DNA from: Saccoglossus kowalevskii
Lineage: Eukaryota; Hemichordata; Enteropneusta; Harrimaniidae
DNA length: 21,618 nt
Reading direction: 5' to 3'
Assembly: GCF_000003605.2 (NCBI RefSeq)
Contig: NW_003120909.1
Coordinates: forward strand, 1-21,618
Shown piece by piece: positions 1 through 9,767 of the stretch. The position numbers and the translations under genes are program-made. Positions within the stretch are counted from its first letter, which is position 1, and each line of letters opens with the position of its first letter. Under the pieces are notes generated by a model, which saw only the letters and a program-made list of their open reading frames with translations, was not told the origin of the DNA and made no database searches.

Positions 1-249
1 TTTTAACTGTTAATCAACTATTTATGTTTCAGCGACAAGTACTAAGGAAAATGTGATTCATTGATGTGGTCTTGCTGTACTTTGCGCTGAATGTGTCAGG
101 TATAATATAATTATTGTATTAAATTTAGTGTTTGCATGTGTTAAAACTAATTATTAGTAGGGTTTGTTGCTGTATAATTAATGTTTACTTTGGTAAAATA
201 GTGTTTTTTAAACTATCCATTGACTTTTGTTATTCCTTGTTCTTTTTAG
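1..249 (+). other. Intron-like / 5' flanking sequence upstream of the ZNF862-like exon
   Basis: AT-rich sequence with no coding similarity that I recognise. The open frame that runs in from position 132 translates this stretch into hydrophobic, cysteine-rich low-complexity residues unlike the family, so I treat it as non-coding. The right end has the layout of an intron 3' end (see the acceptor entry). A second acceptor-like tract ends in AG at 31-32 and a donor-like CAG|GTATAA lies at 97-105. A 67-nt exon from 33 to 99 is therefore possible, but it has stops in all three forward frames and could only be untranslated. Confidence 0.55.
219..249 (+). other. 3' splice site (branch point, pyrimidine tract, AG)
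   Basis: A branch-point-like TTGAC has its A at 223. A T/C-rich tract follows from about 225 to 247, ending in TTTTTAG at 243-249. Recognisable ZNF862-like coding sequence begins directly after the AG, with ATG at 250-252 in the family's reading frame (W at 262, L at 265, Y-D at 271-276). The sharp start of homology at this AG supports a real acceptor, or an ancestral one if the locus is dead. The upstream donor is not certain. Confidence 0.6.
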
Positions 250-470
250 ATGACATACCAGTGGTTAACTTACGATGCTACAAAAAAAGTGATGGTTTGT
301 GCAAAGAAGCTGGGAAAGTAAATGCTTTTACTAATCCAGGGTGTCCATACATGGTAAAAGATGATTGCAGAAAACATTCTGAATCCAAACAACACCAAGC
401 AGTAAAAGATGCAAGGATGACTTCTGCTCCAAGGTTTCAGGCAACCATAACAAATTTATACCGAAAACAA
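250..470 (+). other. N-terminal TTF-type zinc finger segment of the ZNF862-like pseudogene
   Basis: Two frames are needed to read this segment. From 250 the frame starting at that base gives an M-T-Y-Q-W-L-T-Y-D start and runs to Cys at 298. From Cys at 300 the next frame takes over (C-K-E-A-G-K, then N-A-F at about 321-329) and carries the H-S-E-S-K-Q-H motif at 375-395. The two Cys codons overlap at base 300 (TGTGC), where the family usually has C-x2-C. A small deletion of non-triplet size, about 7 bases by that comparison, would explain both the frame change and the lost spacing. This finger would not bind zinc normally. The identity of the segment rests on the W, Y-D, C and H-x2-S-x2-H spacing. 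Confidence 0.6.
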
Positions 471-473
471 TAA
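471..473 (+). other. In-frame nonsense codon (TAA) in the pseudogene
   Basis: The frame carrying the zinc finger remnant reaches TAA here and then continues in the same frame with family-like sequence (K-N-V-Y-Y-M-A-K from about 495, then the transposase core). The stop therefore sits inside the domain order rather than at a natural end. A single substitution in a sense codon would create it. Confidence 0.75.
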
Positions 474-950
474 AAAACCATACAATCAGCGATGAAAAAT
501 GTTTATTATATGGCCAAAAAAAATCATGCTAACTCATCATTCAAGGACTTGAACTGGTTACTAATCATGCAAGGGTGCGATACTCTACAGGGACTTAAAG
601 TAGATGCACACACTTCATATGAACATTCGGACTCCGTTCATGACTTTCAGAATAGTATGAAATTAGTCATTGATGAACAAATTATATCTGAATTAGATAG
701 TGCTGGATATTTTGCCATATTGATAGATGAAATGTCTGATGTTTCTATGGATAAAACTATGATAATTTATCTGAGATATGTATTTGCTGGTAAAATAGTT
801 GTCAGATTTTTTGAAGTTATTGGTCTTGCAGGGTGTAATGCTGATGACATATATCAGGCCCTGGTCAGTGTACTTGAATGCAAGGTTGTTCATGTGAAAA
901 ACATGTTTGCAGCAGGTACAGATGGGGCATCAGTTATGGTAGGAAAACAT
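474..950 (+). other. hAT transposase core, N-terminal half (pseudogene segment)
   Basis: This stretch is open in one frame from 474 until a TAA just after 968; the first ATG in it is at 492. It contains the V-Y-Y-M-A-K region, a stretch typical of the family before the first catalytic-like acid, then Y-F-A-I-L-I-D-E-M-S-D-V-S at about 708-746 with Asp codons at 726 and 738, a Y-L-R-Y-V strand at about 768-782, and G-T-D-G-A-S-V-M-V-G at 915-944 with Asp at 921. The family context makes these the first part of the RNase H-like fold. Homology ends at His 948-950, where the reading frame changes. Confidence 0.75.
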
Positions 951-955
951 GCAGT
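948..955 (+). other. Frameshift site in the pseudogene
   Basis: Upstream, family-like sequence reads M-V-G-K-H with codons starting at 936. Downstream, family-like sequence resumes as S-V-T-T-M-L-K with codons starting at 953. The change of register equals loss of one base (or gain of two). No GT-AG pair lies in the gap, so an intron does not explain it. Confidence 0.75.
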
Positions 956-2398
956 GTTACTACAATGTTAAAAACAAATATCAATCCTTATATGATCAGT
1001 GTACACTGTATAGCCCATAGATTAGCACTTGCATCAGCTCAGGCTGCTCACAAAGTGAAGCGTATTGATAAATTTGAAATTAGAATGAACCAAATATTCA
1101 ATTATTTTCACTATTCTACTAAACACATGTCCAAAATAAAACAAATCTATCAGGTAGGGGGTAATGCAATGCATCGCAATTTTGTGAGGCCATGTGATAC
1201 AAGGTGGCTTTCAGTTAGAGGGGCTGTTGAAGCAGTACTTATCAATCTTAAAGCCATGTTCTACTGCCTGCAAAGTGATGCTGAAAGTGGAGATAGTACA
1301 GCTAGGGGAATGCTCAATGAAATGGCTACTTTTGATTTTTTGGCCATATTGCATCTTATGGCAGATGTATTGTATTATCTTGGGCAGTTAAGTTGTGTTT
1401 TTCAGAAAACTTACCTAGATTTATCATCTGTTGATGGGCATATCAAAGCTGTTGTCAATGTACTTAAAAATATGAAGGATGACCCAGGACGCAGGCTGAA
1501 ATCATTTCTTAGTTCAGTCCCAGAAACTCCCAGTGAATTATACATGAAAGTAGCAGCTGCCAATCTTACAGGTGATATTGAGTTTGTTACAAGTAAATCT
1601 TCAAGTGATGAAGCCATGATTACCATCAAAGATAATTCCAACTTAAGAAAGTGGTTTGTTTCTTGCAAATCAGAATTTTTAGACAAGCTTGTTGATAATT
1701 TAGAAACAAGATTTCCTGAATCTAATTTTCTCAAGGCTTTTCATATATTTATCCCATCTCATTTACCTAAAGCAACATCTCCAGAATACAAGCAATATGG
1801 TTTTGATGAAATTGAAACTTTGTGTAGTTTTTATGGGACACCTAAAACCACAAATGATGGTATGCAACATGCACCTGTTATTGATTCTGATAAGCTAAAA
1901 GATGAGTGGCCAGTGGTGAAGGAAATCTTGAGAAATAATTATATGCAATGTAATTTTCAAGATACTTGGGGATCTTTACTGGGACCACAAGCTTGCTTAC
2001 CTACTCTTTATCCAAATATTGCTAAACTGGTCACAATTTCACTTATAATACCTGTTAATACTGCAGACTGTGAGCGTGGCTTTTCTAGATATAATTTAAT
2101 CAAAACCAAGGGGAGAGCTAGATTAAAAGTTTCTTCAGTGAGTGCTTTGATGTCTATTGCCTTGGGCACACCACCTCTGAAAGAAATGCTGTCCTTCAAT
2201 TTTAGGAGGGCATTTCAAATATGGTGTTCTATGAAACAAAGAAGAATAATAGACACTTCTAAGTCTATTCAGCCAGCAAGTACTGTGAAAAACATAAATG
2301 ATTGCATGCTAAAACTGATTGACAGTGTTAAACAGCTGACAAAATTAGACCGAGAAATTGACTGTTTTGGTGATTCTGATGACTGTATAGATGAATAG
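953..2398 (+). CDS. ZNF862-like C-terminal half: hAT core and dimerisation region, open reading frame
   Basis: This is the longest intact frame of the locus. It is open from ATG 878, but the first 25 codons after that ATG only translate the upstream domain out of frame. Family-like sequence starts at 953 and the first ATG inside it is 965 (477 codons to TAG at 2396-2398). Motifs seen: H-C-I-A-H-R-L-A-L-A from 1004; C-D-T-R-W-L-S at 1193-1213, the R-W motif of hAT transposases; a long helical linker; an L-Y-P-x-I-A-K-L segment at about 2007-2030; and D-C-E-R-G-F-S with Glu at 2072, followed by I-K-T-K and R-A-R-L, the conserved hAT C-terminal dimerisation block. The tail is rich in Asp and Ser. 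A transcript starting at 965 could make a truncated protein lacking the zinc finger and the first acidic motifs. I consider it a pseudogene fragment, not a working transposase. Confidence 0.6.
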   Translation, partial: SVTTMLKTNINPYMISVHCIAHRLALASAQAAHKVKRIDKFEIRMNQIFNYFHYSTKHMSKIKQIYQVGGNAMHRNFVRPCDTRWLSVRGAVEAVLINLKAMFYCLQSDAESGDSTARGMLNEMATFDFLAILHLMADVLYYLGQLSCVFQKTYLDLSSVDGHIKAVVNVLKNMKDDPGRRLKSFLSSVPETPSELYMKVAAANLTGDIEFVTSKSSSDEAMITIKDNSNLRKWFVSCKSEFLDKLVDNLETRFPESNFLKAFHIFIPSHLPKATSPEYKQYGFDEIETLCSFYGTPKTTNDGMQHAPVIDSDKLKDEWPVVKEILRNNYMQCNFQDTWGSLLGPQACLPTLYPNIAKLVTISLIIPVNTADCERGFSRYNLIKTKGRARLKVSSVSALMSIALGTPPLKEMLSFNFRRAFQIWCSMKQRRIIDTSKSIQPASTVKNINDCMLKLIDSVKQLTKLDREIDCFGDSDDCIDE

Positions 2399-2453
2399 AA
2401 GGTCAAACATGTTTGGTAAATAATACCAGATTATTGTATGTCAAAGATTTATT
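2399..2453 (+). other. 3' untranslated region of the ZNF862-like locus
   Basis: Short AT-rich stretch between the TAG stop and the polyadenylation signal. No further homology is visible. Confidence 0.5.
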
Positions 2454-2459
2454 AATAAA
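2454..2459 (+). terminator. Polyadenylation signal AATAAA
   Basis: A canonical AATAAA lies 56 bases after the stop codon. A GU-rich stretch (GGTTGTGTG at 2501-2509) about 40 bases downstream would serve as the downstream element, putting cleavage near 2470-2490. This spacing is normal for an animal pol II gene. It suggests the locus once made, or still makes, a polyadenylated transcript that ends before the tandem array. Confidence 0.65.
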
Positions 2460-2540
2460 TCTGATTATCTGCAGGAATATATTGTCATTGTGAATGATTT
2501 GGTTGTGTGACAATTTCAGTAAGAAATTTGTTGGAACCCA

Positions 2541-2617
2541 ATTCTGACTTTTAAGAATTTTTTTACACTTTTCAGAAACTTTTTTGTACCACATTCTGAC
2601 TTTTCAGAATTTTTTTC
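2541..2617. repeat. Two copies of a short hairpin-forming motif next to the array
   Basis: Sequence at 2541-2564 recurs at 2593-2616 with one mismatch (spacing 52 bases). The right copy contains a perfect 7-bp inverted repeat, ATTCTGA-CTTT-TCAGAAT. In the left copy one arm differs by one base. A related ACTTTTCAGAAAC stretch lies between them. The pair ends about 20 bases before the first 72-bp unit and does not resemble that unit, so it belongs to the flank. It may be the edge of another repeat family or an old duplication; I do not recognise it. Confidence 0.6.
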
Positions 2618-2697
2618 ATAGACCCAGAGGAAACACAGCAATCCATGACACATTGACTCCATGGGTGAGATGTCACTGACCTGAAATATCTGTGGAT

Positions 2698-2705
2698 ATG
2701 CAAAT
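2698..2705 (+). promoter_or_regulatory. POU octamer ATGCAAAT, first of many in the array
   Basis: ATGCAAAT is the consensus octamer of POU-domain (Oct) factors. It lies at a fixed place in the unit. In the first 28 octamer positions (2698 to 4642) I count 20 perfect matches; the rest are ATGCAAAC, ATGAAAAT, ATACAAAC, ATGCAAAG or TTGCAAAC. Extrapolated, the array holds on the order of 180 perfect octamers at multiples of 72 bp. The motif match is certain; binding is inference. Confidence 0.5.
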
Positions 2706-2712
2706 TGTCTCA

Positions 2713-3288
2713 ATCCATGACATATTGACTCCATGGGTGAGATGTCATTGATCTGTAATATGTGTGGATATGCAAATTGTCTCAATCCATGACACATTGA
2801 TGTCATGGGTGAGATGTCATTGATCTGTAATATCTGTGGATATGCAAATTGTCTCAATCCATGACATATTGACTCCATGGGTGAGATGTCATTGATCTGT
2901 AATATGTGTGGATATGCAAATTGTCTCAATCCATGACACATTGACGTCATGGGCGAGATGTCATTGATCTGTAATATCTGTGGATATGCAAATTGTCTCA
3001 ATCCATGACACATTGACTCCATGGGTGAGATGTCACTGACCTGTAATATGTGTGGATATGAAAATTGTCTCAATCCATGACATATTGACTCCATGGGTGA
3101 GATGTCACTGACCTGTAATATCTGTGGATATGCAAATTGTCTCAATCCATGACACATTGACTTCATGGGTGAGATGTCATTGACCTGTAATATGTGTGGA
3201 TATGCAAATTGTCTCAATCCATGACACATTGACGTCATGGGTGAGATGTCATTGACCTGTAATATCTGTGGATATACAAACTGTCTCA
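2713..3288. repeat. Higher-order block with the rare GATGTC unit (first of four copies)
   Basis: Eight successive units have the diagnostic order: CATATT-GACTCC; GATGTC; CATATT-GACTCC; GACGTC with GGGCGAG; GACTCC with GAAAAT; CATATT-GACTCC; GACTTC; GACGTC with ATACAAAC. The rare GATGTC recurs in the same context at 5534, 15757 and 18205. Those positions are 38, 142 and 34 units apart in sequence once the single-base indels are counted. The copy near 15685-16270 keeps the whole eight-unit order. The copy near 5448 keeps six units and the copy near 18120 keeps four before diverging. This is one ancestral block amplified as a block. Confidence 0.85.
2943..2950. promoter_or_regulatory. Full CRE palindrome TGACGTCA, first of many in the array
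   Basis: TGACGTCA is the full palindromic cAMP response element bound by CREB/ATF factors. It arises in every unit with the GACGTC variant. Between 2640 and 4680 I count eight (near 2943, 3231, 3663, 3736, 3807, 3879, 4023 and 4599), about one unit in four. Some are in runs of three to five consecutive units. Function is not shown by the sequence. Confidence 0.45.
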
Positions 3289-4678
3289 ATCCATGACACA
3301 TTGACGCCATGGGTGAGATGTCATTGATCTGTAATATGTGTGGATATGCAAATTGTCTCAATCCATGACACATTGACTCCATGGGTGAGATGTCACTGAC
3401 CTGTAATATCTGTGGATATGCAAAGTGTCTCAATCCATGACACATTGACTCCATGGGTGAGATGTCATTGACCTGTAATACCTGTGGATATGCAAATTGT
3501 CTCAATCCATGACACATTGACGCCATGGGTGAGACGTCACTGACCTGTAATATCTGTGGATATGCAAATTGTCTCAATCCATGACACATTGACTTCATGG
3601 GTGAGATGTCACTGATCTGTAATATGTGTGGATATGCAAATTGTCTCAATCCATGACACATTGACGTCATGGGTGAGATGTCATTGACCTGTAATATCTG
3701 TGGATATGCAAATTGTCTCAATCCATGAGACATTGACGTCATGGGTGAGATGTCATTGACCTGTAATATCTGTGGATATGCAAACTGTCTCAATCCATGA
3801 CACATTGACGTCATGGGTGAGATGTCATTGACCTGTAATATCTGTGGATATGCAAACTGTCTCAATCCATGACACATTGACGTCATGGGTGAGATGTCAT
3901 TGACCTGTAATATCTGTGGATATGCAAACTGTCTCAATCCATGACACATTGACTCCATGGGTGAGATGTCATTGACCTGTAAAACGTGTGGATATGCAAA
4001 TTGTCTCAATCCATGACACATTGACGTCATGGGTGAGATGTCATTGACCTGTAATATTTGTGGATTTGCAAACTGTCTCAATCCATGACACATTGACGCC
4101 ATGGGTGAGATGTCATTGACCTGTAATACCTGTGGATATGCAAATTGTCTCAATCCATGACACATTGACTCCATGGGTGAGATGTCACTGACCTGTAATA
4201 TCTGTGGATATGCAAATTGACTCAATCCATGACACATTGACTCCATGGGTGAGATGTCACTGACCTGTAATATGTGTGGATATGCAAACTGTCTCAATCC
4301 ATGACACATTGACTCCATGGGTGAGATGTCACTGACCTGTAATATGTGTGGATATGCAAATTGTCTCAATCCATGACACATTGACTCCATGGGTGAAATG
4401 TCATTGACCTGTAATACCTGTGGATATGCAAATTGTCTCAATCCATGACACATTGACGCCATGGGTGAGATGTCATTGACCTGTAATATGTGTGGATATG
4501 CAAATTGTCTCAATCCATGACATATTGACTCCATGGGTGAGATGTCACTGACCTGTAATATGTGTGGATATGCAAATTGTCTCAATCCATGACACATTGA
4601 CGTCATGGGTGAGATGTCATTGACCTGTAATACCTGTGGATATGCAAATTGTCTCAATCCATGACATATTGACTCCAT

Positions 4679-4680
4679 GG
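4679..4680. other. Single-base deletion in the array (GGG to GG)
   Basis: The unit reads CCATGGTGAG where all neighbours have CCATGGGTGAG. It moves the 72-bp phase by one base and breaks the minus-strand open frame. The same loss recurs at 21597-21598. Short-homopolymer loss is typical of long-read consensus error but could be real. Confidence 0.85.
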
Positions 4681-6967
4681 TGAGATGTCACTGACCTGTA
4701 ATATCTGTGGATATGCAAATTGTCTCAATCCATGACACATTGACTCCATGGGTGAGATGTCATTGACCTGTAATACCTGTGGATATGCAAATTGTCTCAA
4801 TCCATGACACATTGACTTCATGGGTGAGATGTCACTGATCTGTAATATGTGTGGATATGCAAATTGTCTCAATCCATGACACATTGACGTCATGGGTGAG
4901 ATGTCATTGACCTGTAATATCTGTGGATATGCAAATTGTCTCAATCCATGACACATTGACGTCATGGGTGAGATGTCATTGACCTGTAATATCTGTGGAT
5001 ATGCAAACTGTCTCAATCCATGACACATTGACGTCATGGGTGAGATGTCATTGACCTGTAATATCTGTGGATATGCAAACTGTCTCAATCCATGACACAT
5101 TGACGTCATGGGTGAGATGTCATTGACCTGTAATATCTGTGGATATACAAACTGTCTCAATCCATGACACATTGACGCCATGGGTGAGATGTCATTGACC
5201 TGTAATATGTGTTGATATGCAAATTGTCTCAATCCATGACACATTGACGTCATGGGTGAGATGTCATTGACCTGTAATATCTGTGGATATACAAACTGTC
5301 TCAATCCATGACACATTGACGCCATGGGTGAGATGTCATTGACCTGTAATATGTGTGGATATGCAAATTGTCTCAATCCATGACACATTGACTCCATGGG
5401 TGAGATGTCACTGACCTGTAATATCTGTGGATATGCAAATTGTCTCAATCCATGACATATTGACTCCATGGGTGAGATGTCATTGATCTGTAATATGTGT
5501 GGATATGCAAATTGTCTCAATCCATGACACATTGATGTCATGGGTGAGATGTCATTGATCTGTAATATCTGTGGATATGCAAATTGTCTCAATCCATGAC
5601 ATATTGACTCCATGGGTGAGATGTCATTGATCTGTAATATGTGTGGATATGCAAATTGTCTCAATCCATGACACATTGACGTCATGGGCGAGATGTCATT
5701 GATCTGTAATATCTGTGGATATGCAAATTGTCTCAATCCATGACACATTGACTCCATGGGTGAGATGTCACTGACCTGTAATATGTGTGGATATGAAAAT
5801 TGTCTCAATCCATGACATATTGACTCCATGGGTGAGATGTCACTGACCTGTAATATCTGTGGATATGCAAATTGTCTCAATCCATGACACATTGACGTCA
5901 TGGGTGAGATGTCACTGACCTGTAATATCTGTGGATATGCAAATTGTCTCAATCCATGACATATTGACTCCATGGGTGAGATTTCACTGACCTGTAATAT
6001 GTGTGGATATGCAAATTGTCTCAATCCATGACACATTGACTTCATGGGTGAGATGTCATTGACCTGTAATATGTGTGGATATGCAAATTGTCTCAATCCA
6101 TGACACATTGACGTCATGGGTGAGATGTCATTGACCTGTAATATCTGTGGATATACAAACTGTCTCAATCCATGACACATTGACGCCATGGGTGAGATGT
6201 CATTGATCTGTAATATGTGTGGATATGCAAATTGTCTCAATCCATGACACATTGACTCCATGGGTGAGATGTCACTGACCTGTAATATCTGTGGATATGC
6301 AAATTGTCTCAATCCATGACACATTGACTCCATGGGTGAGATGTCATTGACCTGTAATACCTGTGGATATGCAAATTGTCTCAATCCATGACACATTGAC
6401 GCCATGGGTGAGACGTCACTGACCTGTAATATCTGTGGATATGCAAATTGTCTCAATCCATGACACATTGACTTCATGGGTGAGATGTCATTGATCTGTA
6501 ATATGTGTGGATATGCAAATTGTCTCAATCCATGACACATTGACTCCATGGGTGAGATGTCACTGACCTGTAATATCTGTGGATATGCAAATTGTCTCAA
6601 TCCATGACACATTGACTCCATGGGTGAGATGTCATTGATCTGTAATATGTGTGGATATGCAAATTGTCTCAATCCATGACACATTGACTCCATGGGTGAG
6701 ATGTCACTGACCTGTAATATCTGTGGATATGCAAATTGTCTCAATCCATGACACATTGACTCCATGGGTGAGATGTCATTGACCTGTAATACCTGTGGAT
6801 ATGCAAATTGTCTCAATCCATGACACATTGACGCCATGGGTGAGACGTCACTGACCTGTAATATCTGTGGATATGCAAATTGTCTCAATCCATGACACAT
6901 TGACTTCATGGGTGAGATGTCACTGATCTGTAATATGTGTGGATATGCAAATTGTCTCAATCCATGA

Positions 6968-7255
6968 CACATTGACGTCATGGGTGAGATGTCATTGACC
7001 TGTAATATCTGTGGATATGCAAATTGTCTCAATCCATGACACATTGACGTCATGGGTGAGATGTCATTGACCTGTAATATCTGTGGATATGCAAACTGTC
7101 TCAATCCATGACACATTGACGTCATGGGTGAGATGTCATTGACCTGTAATATCTGTGGATATGCAAACTGTCTCAATCCATGACACATTGACGTCATGGG
7201 TGAGATGTCATTGACCTGTAATATCTGTGCATATGCAAACTGTCTCAATCCATGA
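6968..7255. repeat. Run of near-identical GACGTC units ending in a GTGCATATG variant
   Basis: Four consecutive GACGTC units end in a unit with GTGCATATG (7229) instead of GTGGATATG. The same run is present as five units ending at 11551 and four units ending at 15007. The markers are 60 units and 48 units apart. Similar runs without the GCATATG marker lie near 3649-3950, 4873-5150, 19210-19490 and 21230-21490. The change from four to five units is a single-unit copy-number change inside a larger duplicated block. Confidence 0.8.
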
Positions 7256-7751
7256 CACATTGACTTCATGGGTGAGATGTCATTGACCTGTAATACGTGT
7301 GGATATGCAAATTGTCTCAATCCATGACACATTGACGTCATGGGTGAGATGTCATTGACCTGTAATATCTGTGGATATGCAAATTGTCTCAATCCATGAC
7401 ACATTGACTTCATGGGTGAGATGTCACTGACCTGTAATATCTGTGGATATGCAAATTGTCTCAATCCATGACATATTGACTCCATGGGTGAGATGTCATT
7501 GATATGTAATATGTGTGGATATGCAAATTGTCTCAATCCATGACACATTGACGTCATGGGTGAGATGTCATTGATCTGTAATATCTGTGGATATGCAAAT
7601 TGTCTCAATCCATGACATATTGACTCCATGGGTGAGATGTCATTGATCTGTAATATGTGTGGATATGCAAATTGTCTCAATCCATGACACATTGACGTCA
7701 TGGGCGAGATGTCATTGATCTGTAATATCTGTGGATATGCAAATTGTCTCA

Positions 7752-8471
7752 ATCCATGACACATTGACTCCATGGGTGAGATGTCACTGACCTGTAATAT
7801 GTGTGGATATGCAAACTGTCTCAATCCATGACACATTGACGTCGTGGGTGAGATGTCACTGACCTGTAATATCTGTGGATATGCAAATTGTCTCAATCCA
7901 TGACACATTGACTCCATGGGTGAGATGTCACTGACCTGTAATATGTGTGGATATGCAAACTGTCTCAATCCATGACACATTGACTCCATGGGTGAGATGT
8001 CACTGACTTGTAATATGTGTGGATATGCAAATTGTCTCAATGCATGACACATTGACGCCATGGGTGAGATGTCATTGACCTGTAATACCTGTGGATATGC
8101 AAATTGTCTCAATCCATGACATATTGACTCCATGGGTGAGATGTCATTGACCTGTAATATCTGTGGATATGCAAACTGTCTCAATCCATGACACATTGAC
8201 GTCATGGGTGAGATGTCACTGACCTGTAATATCTGTGGATATGCAAATTGTCTCAATCCATGACATATTGACTCCATGGGTGAGATTTCACTGACCTGTA
8301 ATATGTGTGGATATGCAAATTGTCTCAATCCATGACACATTGACTTCATGGGTGAGATGTCATTGACCTGTAATATGTGTGGATATGCAAATTGTCTCAA
8401 TCCATGACACATTGACGTCATGGGTGAGATGTCATTGACCTGTAATATCTGTGGATATACAAACTGTCTCA
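7752..8471. repeat. Higher-order block of 10 units, three copies (7752, 10128, 13298)
   Basis: The order of diagnostic variants is shared by 7752-8471, 10128-10849 and 13298-14017. It includes the otherwise rare GTCGTGGG variant (second unit) and GACTTGTAAT variant (GACTTG at 8005, GACTTG at 10381 and 13551). Offsets are 33 units and 44 units; the second is 2 bases longer because of the insertions at 10604-10627. The 7752 copy also has a private TGCATGAC change at 8041-8048. Confidence 0.85.
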
Positions 8472-8615
8472 ATCCATGACACATTGACGCCATGGGTGAG
8501 ATGTCATTGACCTGTAATATGTGTTGATATGCAAATTGTCTCAATCCATGACATATTGACTCCATGGGTGAGATGTCACTGACCTGTAATATCTGTGGAT
8601 ATGCAAATTGTCTCA

Positions 8616-9767
8616 ATCCATGACACATTGATTCCATGGGTGAGATGTCACTGACCTGTAATATCTGTGGATATGCAAATTGTCTCAATCCATGACACAT
8701 TGACTTCATGGGTGAGATGTCACTGACCTGTAATATCTGTGGATATGCAAATTGTCTCAATCCATGATATATTGACTTCATGGGTGAGATTTCACTGACC
8801 TGTAATATGTGTGGATATGAAAATTGTCTCAATCCATGACATATTGACTCCATGGGTGAGATGTCATTGATCTGTAATATGTGTGGATATGCAAATTGTC
8901 TCAATCCATGACACATTGACGTCATGGGCGAGATGTCATTGATCTGTAATATCTGTGGATATGCAAATTGTCTCAATCCATGACACATTGACTCCATGCG
9001 TGAGATGTCACTGACCTGTAATATGTGTGGATATGAAAATTGTCTCAATCCATGATACATTGACGTCATGGGTGAGATGTCACTGACCTGTAATATCTGT
9101 GGATATGCAAATTGTCTCAATCCATGACATATTGACTCCATGGGTGAGATGTCACTGACCTGTAATATCTGTGGATATGCAAATTGTCTCAATCCATGAC
9201 ATATTGACTCCATGGGTGAGATTTCACTGACCTGTAATATGTGTGGATATGCAAATTGTCTCAATCCATGACACATTGACTCCATGGGTGAGATGTCATT
9301 GACCTGTAATACCTGTGGATATGCAAATTGTCTCAATCCATGACACATTGACTTCATGGGTGAGATGTCATTGACCTGTAATACCTGTGGATATACAAAT
9401 TGACTCAATCCATGACACATTGACGCCATGGGTGAGATGTCATTGACCTGTAATATCTGTGGATATACAAACTGTCTCAATCCATGACACATTGACGCCA
9501 TGGGTGAGATGTCATTGACCTGTAATATGTGTGGATATGCAAATTGTCTCAATCCATGACACATTGACGTCATGGGTGAGATGTCATTGACCTGTAATAT
9601 CTGTGGATATACAAACTGTCTCAATCCATGACACATTGACGCCATGGGTGAGATGTCATTGACCTGTAATATGTGTGGATATGCAAATTGTCTCAATCCA
9701 TGACACATTGACTCCATGGGTGAGATGTCACTGACCTGTAATATCTGTGGATATGCAAATTGTCTCA
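8616..9767. repeat. Higher-order block of 16 units duplicated at 16967-18118
   Basis: Sixteen units (1,152 bp) recur at 16967-18118, 116 units away. Both copies carry the same rare variants in the same order: GATTCC, GATATATTGACTTC with ATTTCA, ATGCGTGAG (8999 and 17350), and ATACAAATTGACTC. Reading unit by unit I noted only two differences: GATACATT versus GACACATT in the seventh unit, and TGTGG versus TGTTG in the thirteenth. The first seven of these units, preceded by two further shared units, also occur at about 12506-13153, and about seven (starting at the third) at about 16317-16820. The block has thus been copied several times. Confidence 0.85.

Larger units (their letters stand above)
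250..2398 (+). pseudogene. ZNF862-like hAT-transposase-derived gene, disrupted
   Basis: This is a zinc finger protein 862-like sequence, a group derived from hAT-family DNA transposases; the host role of its members is poorly known. In order the sequence shows: a start resembling the family N-terminus (W262, Y271-D274, M292, C298); a TTF-type zinc finger remnant with H-x2-S-x2-H at about 375-395; a hAT core with an L-I-D-E-x-S-D motif (Asp codons 726 and 738) and G-T-D-G (Asp codon 921); H-C-x-x-H-R-L-A-L-A from 1004; a C-D-T-R-W motif at 1193-1207; and a dimerisation region with E-R-G-F-S at 2072-2086. The order and spacing fit the family. Three breaks interrupt it: a frame change near 298-302 that also damages the first zinc-binding Cys pair, an in-frame TAA at 471-473, and a frame change between 950 and 953. 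I saw no terminal inverted repeats or target-site duplication. Sequencing error could explain single-base breaks but hardly all three. Confidence 0.8.

Noticed and set aside
33-99. Upstream coding exon between AG at 31-32 and GT at 100-101
   Set aside because: All three forward frames contain stops within the 67 bases. It could only be untranslated, and neither splice site can be confirmed.
132-248. N-terminal extension of the zinc finger frame from ATG 132
   Set aside because: Residues are hydrophobic and low-complexity, and the stretch includes the branch point and pyrimidine tract of a good acceptor. Family-like sequence starts only at 250, in another frame.
693-893. 66-codon minus-strand open frame
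   Set aside because: It is antisense to the hAT core segment and looks like a shadow frame.
1411-1734. 107-codon minus-strand open frame
   Set aside because: It lies antisense to the well-supported transposase-derived frame and has no recognisable features.
250-2398. Intact autonomous hAT transposon
   Set aside because: The frame is broken three times, and I could see no terminal inverted repeats or 8-bp target-site duplication around it.
2403-2594. 63-codon minus-strand open frame next to the array
   Set aside because: It covers the 3' UTR, polyA signal and AT-rich hairpin motifs; no coding features.
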